Source: JBBQSF01 sp038214085 (GTDB lineage Bacteria > Bacteroidota > Bacteroidia > Bacteroidales > CG2-30-32-10). From it: a DNA stretch of 11,900 nucleotides. Below the pieces are notes generated by a model that saw nothing but the letters and a program-made list of their open reading frames with translations, was not told the DNA's origin and ran no database searches. Position numbers and translations under genes: made by a program. The DNA lies in assembly GCA_038214085.1 (NCBI GenBank), contig JBBQSF010000099.1, positions 1-11,900 of the forward strand. The letters are read 5' to 3'. Shown here in pieces: positions 7,870 through 11,900 of the stretch. Position 1 is the stretch's first letter; each line of letters opens with the position of its first letter.

Positions 7870-7983
7870 ATTTAATCTGGAATATTATTGCATATCGCTG
7901 AACTGTCGATATATTTTATAATTTTAGGCATTATTATTGCTATTTTATGCATTTTTTTTACAAATTACAAAACCTTATGCCCT

Positions 7984-9555
7984 ATGAAAAAACTTCTTGT
8001 CATTATCATGGCTTTATGTTTTTTGCAGCTCCATGCTCAAGAACTCAAAAGCACCAAAGTAAATGTTTTTAAAAACGGAACCTTTTATATCGTCAAGGAA
8101 GGCACTGTTTATCCTAAAAACGGACTACTTTCAATTCCAATCCGCATAACTCCCCTGATGGGAACTTTTTGGATTACCACTACCAAGGATGTAAAAATTT
8201 CAAAAATCACTTTCATTTCCGATACTTTAAAAAGCAAAACAAAAGCACAGAATATTCCGGAAATAGTTTTTGCAAACAAAGGAAAAAAAGTAAAAATCGG
8301 GTATCAGACGAATGATAAAACGTATAAAGAAATTAGCGGTACTTTGCAAGATTATTTTAAAAGTTCAGGTATGATGAAAGTCAAAACCACTGATGGAAAG
8401 ACCATTTATACCAGTATTACAAACATTATTGATTTTACTGTTGATGATTCGCCAAATGATTTAATGGAAACAGATTCATTAACTAAATTATGTAAAATTG
8501 AGTTTGCCAAAAGTGTTGAGAGTGCTGTTCTTAAAATGGTTTATATGCACAGCGGAATTCAATGGATACCTTCGTACAATATCAAACTTATTAACGATAA
8601 GGAACTGCAGATTGAGATGAAAGCTCTTGTTGAAAATTATGCGGAAGATTTTGAAGATGCTGACTTAACACTTACAGTTGGAAACCCGCAAATGTTTTAC
8701 GGATACAGCTCCGACCCTTCGTTTCAGGATTACCTAACCAGTATTTCAGGATTATACACTTCCAATCGGAATTTTTATGGTTATGGCAATATTGCTCAAA
8801 CCAATTCTTATGCTGTTCAAACACTTGATAATGCTAGCACTTATGCGGGAACTACCTATGATTACACTGATTATTCAAGTTATACTACAGAAGGTGAAAA
8901 AGATAACGATCTGTATATTTACAAAATCGGTAAAGCTTCTTTGAAGAAAAATTCAAAAACAAGTTTTCAGATTTTTTCAAACAATATACCTTACAAAGAT
9001 GTCTACGAAGTAAATATTTATGATTTTATCAATTACAGTTATAATAGATATGTTACCAATGACCCCGACAAAAAATTTGATGTTTACCACTCATTGAAGC
9101 TTACAAATTCCACAACAAACCCATTTACTACAGCTTCTGTTTTTGTTCAGAGTGAAGATCTTCAACCCTTGGCTCAAGATCAGATCAAGTACACTCCTGT
9201 AGGAGGAACTATTTCTGTTCAGCTTTCAAAATCAGGTGATGTCGTGATTAAAAACGAAGAAGAAGAATTTAGTAAAACTGAAACTACCAAAAAATATGGA
9301 GGAGAAATGTACACTAAAGTAGTTATTAAAGGTACTATAGTTGTTGAAAACCTCCAAGAAAAGAAAATCACTTTATCTGTTAATAAAAACCTAACTGCTG
9401 ATGTAACTGAAGTAAGCGACAGCGGAAAAATTAAAAAAACAGGAAAATATTATAACCTGAATCCATACACAGAAATTAACTGGGAATTACCTTTAGGTTC
9501 AAAAGATAAAAAATCAATAACTTATCAGTACGATGTATGGGTAAGAAGTAAATAA
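7984..9555 (+). CDS. Exported DUF4139-type protein
   Basis: This 523-residue protein uses the ATG at 7984, which begins a clear signal peptide (residues 1 to about 19, cleavage near LHAQ-E). The open frame extends upstream to a TTG at 7888, but that would put a second hydrophobic stretch ahead of the signal. Residues about 20-165 are beta-rich and include EISGTLQDYF...VKTTDGKTIYTSITNIIDF (116-151), a small barrel-like segment usual in this family. From about 170 onward it fits DUF4139: VYMHSGIQWIPSYNIKL (187-202), then EMKALVENYAEDFEDADLTLTVGNPQ, and the terminal WELPLGSKDKKSITYQYDVWV. Residues about 238-313 form a Tyr-, Ser- and Thr-rich insertion. Family function is not established; mucoidy-inhibitor-like relatives suggest envelope work. 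I see no convincing promoter in the 114 bases after the terminator. Confidence 0.82.
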   Translation: MKKLLVIIMALCFLQLHAQELKSTKVNVFKNGTFYIVKEGTVYPKNGLLSIPIRITPLMGTFWITTTKDVKISKITFISDTLKSKTKAQNIPEIVFANKGKKVKIGYQTNDKTYKEISGTLQDYFKSSGMMKVKTTDGKTIYTSITNIIDFTVDDSPNDLMETDSLTKLCKIEFAKSVESAVLKMVYMHSGIQWIPSYNIKLINDKELQIEMKALVENYAEDFEDADLTLTVGNPQMFYGYSSDPSFQDYLTSISGLYTSNRNFYGYGNIAQTNSYAVQTLDNASTYAGTTYDYTDYSSYTTEGEKDNDLYIYKIGKASLKKNSKTSFQIFSNNIPYKDVYEVNIYDFINYSYNRYVTNDPDKKFDVYHSLKLTNSTTNPFTTASVFVQSEDLQPLAQDQIKYTPVGGTISVQLSKSGDVVIKNEEEEFSKTETTKKYGGEMYTKVVIKGTIVVENLQEKKITLSVNKNLTADVTEVSDSGKIKKTGKYYNLNPYTEINWELPLGSKDKKSITYQYDVWVRSK

Positions 9556-9558
9556 ATA

Positions 9559-9589
9559 TTGACTTAAAGATATTTTTTTATTAATTTTG
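9559..9589 (+). promoter_or_regulatory. Bacteroidota-type promoter for the tandem-domain protein
   Basis: A -33 TTG at 9559-9561 and a -7 TAATTTTG (TAnnTTTG) at 9582-9589 are separated by 20 bases, the spacing expected for the Bacteroidota primary sigma factor. The -33 element begins 3 bases after the DUF4139 gene's stop. Transcription would begin near 9596 and give a leader of about 54 bases before the ATG at 9650. This is the best promoter in the window. Confidence 0.7.
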
Positions 9590-9649
9590 CATATTCTTAG
9601 ATGAAACATTGCTTTGTTTCGAATAATATTAATAATTAATCTACTAAAA

Positions 9650-10444
9650 ATGAAAGCATTAAAAAACATTTTCAACATTGCATTAATATTTTTATTAATT
9701 TCTATTAATGCAAAAGCGCAAAAAATTTATTTTTGTGAGGACTACACAACTGATGGTGATCCAATAGGCGCTGGAGCAGTATGGAATATTAAACCTGAAG
9801 GTGGACTGGTATATGTCTTGTACCAAAACGGAAGTACTAAAATAAATCAGGATAAGCTTTATTTATATATAGATAAGCTTACTGATAGCAAATATACTTA
9901 TGTGGATGTTAAGACGCTTACTCCTGATAAAACCAAAACTTGGTATGTTTACGACTGTGCGTTTTATGACAAAGGAGATTACAGGATAACAATAAAAGAT
10001 GCTCAATATAAGGAGCTTGCAAAGGAATACACAACTATTAAATTTAAAACCACAACAACAGAAACTGACCCTACAAGTGAATATGACTACTATCTATATT
10101 CAAGTGTAAAGACTGGAACCGGCATCAATTCTTCAACTGGTGTATTAGAAGATGAAGCAACTTCATTCCTTATTGACACTCAAAAAGGAAGTTACATCGT
10201 TTTTAAAATTGATAATGGTACCAAAAAAATAGGATCAGAAGGACTTATTGTTGACATCTGGAGAAAAAACCCCAAAGGCGATTACGATGAATTTATTGAA
10301 ACCAAAGAATATGATATTGAATCAACATACAGCTGGGTATATTTTAAATACACTTTTTACAATCCCGGAGATTACAAATTTTCTGTTTATAACAAAAATA
10401 GCAATTGGATAAATACTGCTTATGTTACTATAAAAAAGAAATAA
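9650..10444 (+). CDS. Exported protein of unknown function with two tandem domain copies
   Basis: This is a 264-residue protein I do not recognise. The ATG at 9650 starts a signal peptide (residues 1 to about 24, cleavage after AKA or AKAQ); an in-frame TTG at 9614 is less likely. The mature part is two diverged copies of one beta-rich domain, about residues 26-134 and 148-264. Matching landmarks include GLVYVLYQNGSTKI against SYIVFKIDNGTKKI, and W-YVYDCAFYDKGDYRI against WVYFKYTFYNPGDYKF (the GDY triplets are 131 residues apart). Both copies end in a Tyr/Val-Thr-Ile-Lys strand. The copies are joined by a Thr/Glu-rich linker (about 134-145). The pattern suggests an immunoglobulin-like or carbohydrate-binding-like sandwich, but that is inference. 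There is no lipobox or T9SS sorting domain. It has its own promoter and ends at a bidirectional terminator. Confidence 0.8.
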   Translation: MKALKNIFNIALIFLLISINAKAQKIYFCEDYTTDGDPIGAGAVWNIKPEGGLVYVLYQNGSTKINQDKLYLYIDKLTDSKYTYVDVKTLTPDKTKTWYVYDCAFYDKGDYRITIKDAQYKELAKEYTTIKFKTTTTETDPTSEYDYYLYSSVKTGTGINSSTGVLEDEATSFLIDTQKGSYIVFKIDNGTKKIGSEGLIVDIWRKNPKGDYDEFIETKEYDIESTYSWVYFKYTFYNPGDYKFSVYNKNSNWINTAYVTIKKK

Positions 10445-10462
10445 CAAAATTTATATTATAAC

Positions 10463-10496
10463 AAAAAAGCTGTTTCGTTAAGAAGCAGCTTTTTTT
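10463..10496. terminator. Bidirectional terminator between convergent genes
   Basis: A 14-base-pair stem (10463-10476 with 10482-10495, one T-G position) surrounds a 5-base loop. It has an A run on the left and a T run on the right, so it presents a U tract in both directions. It lies between the stop of the tandem-domain protein (10444) and the stop of hypE (10509) and should serve both transcripts. Confidence 0.88.
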
Positions 10497-10508
10497 ATTA
10501 GCAAATCT

Positions 10509-11522
10509 CTAGCAGATTCGCGGTAGCTGTTCACCGGAAAGCATATCAATAATGCGGTTGCCTCCTACTGAGGTCTGTAACACAACCCTTGCTGCATGTT
10601 TTTCAGTAACTTCGCCAATAATAGCGGCATTTTCCCCTGATTCATGATTACGCATAGCTAAAATCACTTTTTCTGCATCTTGAGCAGCTACAACTAACAG
10701 TACTTTGCCTTCATTCGCAATATACAAAGGATCAAAGCCAAATACTTCGCATAATCCAAGAACTTCTTCGCTTACAGGAATATTTTCTTCAAATATTTCA
10801 ATCCCGTAATTTTTATTTTCGGCAAGTTCGCACAAAACCGTAGCAATACCGCCACGTGTAGCATCACGCATAAATTTAACACCGTCGGTTGTTTCAAGAA
10901 CCTTTGCAATAAGTGAATTCAGCGAAGTGCAATCAGATTGTAGTCCATTTGAAAAATCAATATTTTCGCGTGCTCCAATAATTGTAACGCCATGATCACC
11001 AACATTTCCGTTGATGATTATTTTATCACCGGGCTTGATATTGGTACCAAAACTAATGTGTTTGTTTTTTTCGGGCAACTCCCCTATTCCTGAAGTGTTG
11101 ATAAAAATTTTATCACATTTCCCTTTATTAACAACCTTTGTATCACCGCATACAATTTTTACTCCTGCTTTCTGAGCTTCTTCAGCCATTGATTTTACAA
11201 TAATTTCGAGCTTGTCGAAAGGAAAGCCTTCTTCTAGAATGTACGATGAAGAAATAAACAAAGGTTTTGCTCCGGCAACTGCAAGATCATTAACGGTTCC
11301 ACAAACAGCCAATTTGCCTATATTTCCACCGGGGAAAAAAATCGGATCCACAACATAGGAATCTGTTGTGAATGCTATATTTTCAGAAGGAATTTTTAAT
11401 ATTGCAGAATCGGTAGGAAACGAATCTTTAGTTCCAAAATACTTCATGAAAAGTCCGGTTATCAATTCGTGTGTGAGTTTTCCGCCACTACCGTGACCTA
11501 AAAGAATGGTATCGTTTTTCAT
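10509..11522 (-). CDS. hypE: HypE, [NiFe]-hydrogenase maturation protein (carbamoyl dehydratase)
   Basis: This complete 337-residue HypE uses ATP to dehydrate the carbamoyl group that HypF places on its C-terminal cysteine. The resulting thiocyanate supplies the CN ligands of the [NiFe]-hydrogenase active site, delivered through the HypC-HypD complex in the cytoplasm. The sequence shows the PurM/AIRS-type fold: LGHGSGGKLTHELI at 8-21, TTDSYVVDPIFFPGGNIGKLAVCGTVNDLA in the N-terminal ATP-binding half, and MRDATRGGIATVLCELA in the C-terminal half. The chain ends PRIC, with the essential Cys337 intact, so the protein should be active. It lies downstream of hypD on the same strand, the normal order, but after an atypically long 186-base gap. 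No hydrogenase structural gene is in the window. Confidence 0.97.
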   Translation of the reverse strand: MKNDTILLGHGSGGKLTHELITGLFMKYFGTKDSFPTDSAILKIPSENIAFTTDSYVVDPIFFPGGNIGKLAVCGTVNDLAVAGAKPLFISSSYILEEGFPFDKLEIIVKSMAEEAQKAGVKIVCGDTKVVNKGKCDKIFINTSGIGELPEKNKHISFGTNIKPGDKIIINGNVGDHGVTIIGARENIDFSNGLQSDCTSLNSLIAKVLETTDGVKFMRDATRGGIATVLCELAENKNYGIEIFEENIPVSEEVLGLCEVFGFDPLYIANEGKVLLVVAAQDAEKVILAMRNHESGENAAIIGEVTEKHAARVVLQTSVGGNRIIDMLSGEQLPRIC

Positions 11523-11601
11523 ACTCTTAATTTATATCATTTTTTTTGTTTCTTCGAGCGCCTATATGTCCGGTAGTTAAAAAGTAATATTAATTGGAAC
11601 C

Positions 11602-11665
11602 GTTGCTTCTTCGACTTCTTGCGAAGATAAATCGGTTGCTTCTTCTCGACTTCGCTCGAAGAAGC
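11602..11665. repeat. Direct and inverted repeat cluster in the hypD-hypE gap
   Basis: The 186-base gap between hypD and hypE holds repeated sequence. A 17-base unit GTTGCTTCTTCGACTTC at 11602-11618 recurs at 11635-11653 with a 2-base insertion. The second copy forms an 8-base-pair hairpin (11638-11645 with 11658-11665). An 11-base inverted match joins TTCTTCGAGCG at 11550-11560 to CGCTCGAAGAA at 11653-11663. The composition (CTTCGAC, TTCGCTCGAAG) is richer in GC than its surroundings and resembles small dispersed intergenic repeats of Bacteroidota. Whether it is mobile, regulatory or merely structural cannot be judged from one copy. Confidence 0.6.
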
Positions 11666-11708
11666 GAATTGCATTGTTGAATTGCGGTTCTCGATTGGAT
11701 TAGAATCA

Positions 11709-11900
11709 TTACCGCGAATATTTATAAAAAGCAGCGCAAGAACCTTCACTCGAAACCATACAGGCACCAATTGGATTTTCTGGAGTACAAGCCTTCGCAA
11801 AGAGTTTGCAGTCTTTTGGGGTTTTAAGTCCTTTTAAAATTTCACCGCACAAACAACCTTTTTCCTCAACTGTTGGTTCAATTTCAACTTCAATATTTGA
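11709..11900 (-). CDS. hypD: HypD, [NiFe]-hydrogenase maturation protein (C-terminal end only)
   Basis: The right edge of the window cuts this gene. The last 63 codons are present, read on the minus strand to the TAA at 11709-11711. The fragment contains EKGCLCGEILKGLKTPKDC, then CTPENPIGACMVSSEG, then CAAFYKY near the end, which is the conserved cysteine-rich C-terminus of HypD. HypD carries a [4Fe-4S] cluster and, with HypC, forms the scaffold on which the Fe(CN)2CO unit is assembled before transfer to the hydrogenase large subunit. Its position directly upstream of hypE supports the identification. A longer open frame on the same strand (11537-11800) overlaps this one in a different phase and is not real. 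Confidence 0.95.
   Translation of the reverse strand, partial: SNIEVEIEPTVEEKGCLCGEILKGLKTPKDCKLFAKACTPENPIGACMVSSEGSCAAFYKYSR

Noticed and set aside
7888..7983. TTG start giving a 32-residue longer DUF4139 protein with an extra hydrophobic segment
   Set aside because: The ATG at 7984 begins a clean signal peptide; the upstream hydrophobic stretch comes from AT-rich intergenic DNA.
11537..11800. 87-residue minus-strand open frame beyond hypE
   Set aside because: It overlaps the hypD end in another phase, runs through the repeat cluster and has no recognisable protein features; the hypD frame is unmistakable.
1..11900. CRISPR array, tRNA, rRNA, insertion sequence or prophage genes
   Set aside because: No regularly spaced repeats, no tRNA-like cloverleaf or rRNA stretches, and no transposase, integrase or phage proteins were recognised; the hypD-hypE repeats are too few and too irregular for CRISPR.

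Overview
The window is a typical piece of Bacteroidota chromosome. It is AT-rich and has weak Shine-Dalgarno signals. Several intergenic sites match the Bacteroidota promoter element TAnnTTTG. It carries gldF and gldG, the membrane components of the gliding-associated ABC transporter. I cannot place it below phylum level from the sequence alone, and gldFG homologues also occur in non-gliding members.

Left part (about 1-1972, minus strand): a compact cell-envelope operon read right to left. It encodes an exported thioredoxin-fold protein with a WCPWC site, a coiled-coil OmpA-family lipoprotein, and a lipoprotein-signal protein ending in a Pmp3/YqaE hydrophobic domain. The gaps are 17 and 24 bases and the unit ends in a clear hairpin terminator at the window edge. 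Divergent from it (2109-2951, plus) is an exported transglutaminase-like protein with a visible Cys-His-Asp triad.

Centre (3061-7869, plus): gldF, gldG (7-base overlap), a membrane-anchored DUF4340 protein, and dnaN (DNA polymerase III sliding clamp), closed by a strong intrinsic terminator. The first three form one probable ABC-transporter unit. dnaN has a TAnnTTTG element of its own and may be transcribed both separately and by read-through.

Right part: two exported proteins of unknown role (a DUF4139-type protein and a 264-residue protein made of two diverged copies of one domain), then a bidirectional terminator shared with the convergent hydrogenase-maturation genes. hypE is complete, including its essential C-terminal cysteine. 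The C-terminal end of hypD runs off the right edge. The 186-base hypD-hypE gap is unusually long and holds a cluster of direct and inverted repeats resembling a small dispersed intergenic element.

Most of the window is ordinary housekeeping and envelope biology. I found no convincing new multi-gene system. The items most worth a second look are the hypD-hypE repeat cluster, the tandem-domain secreted protein, the lipoprotein-Pmp3 fusion and the gldFG-DUF4340 association. Three annotated starts (2109, 7984, 9650) were moved downstream from TTG codons to ATG codons that begin good signal peptides.
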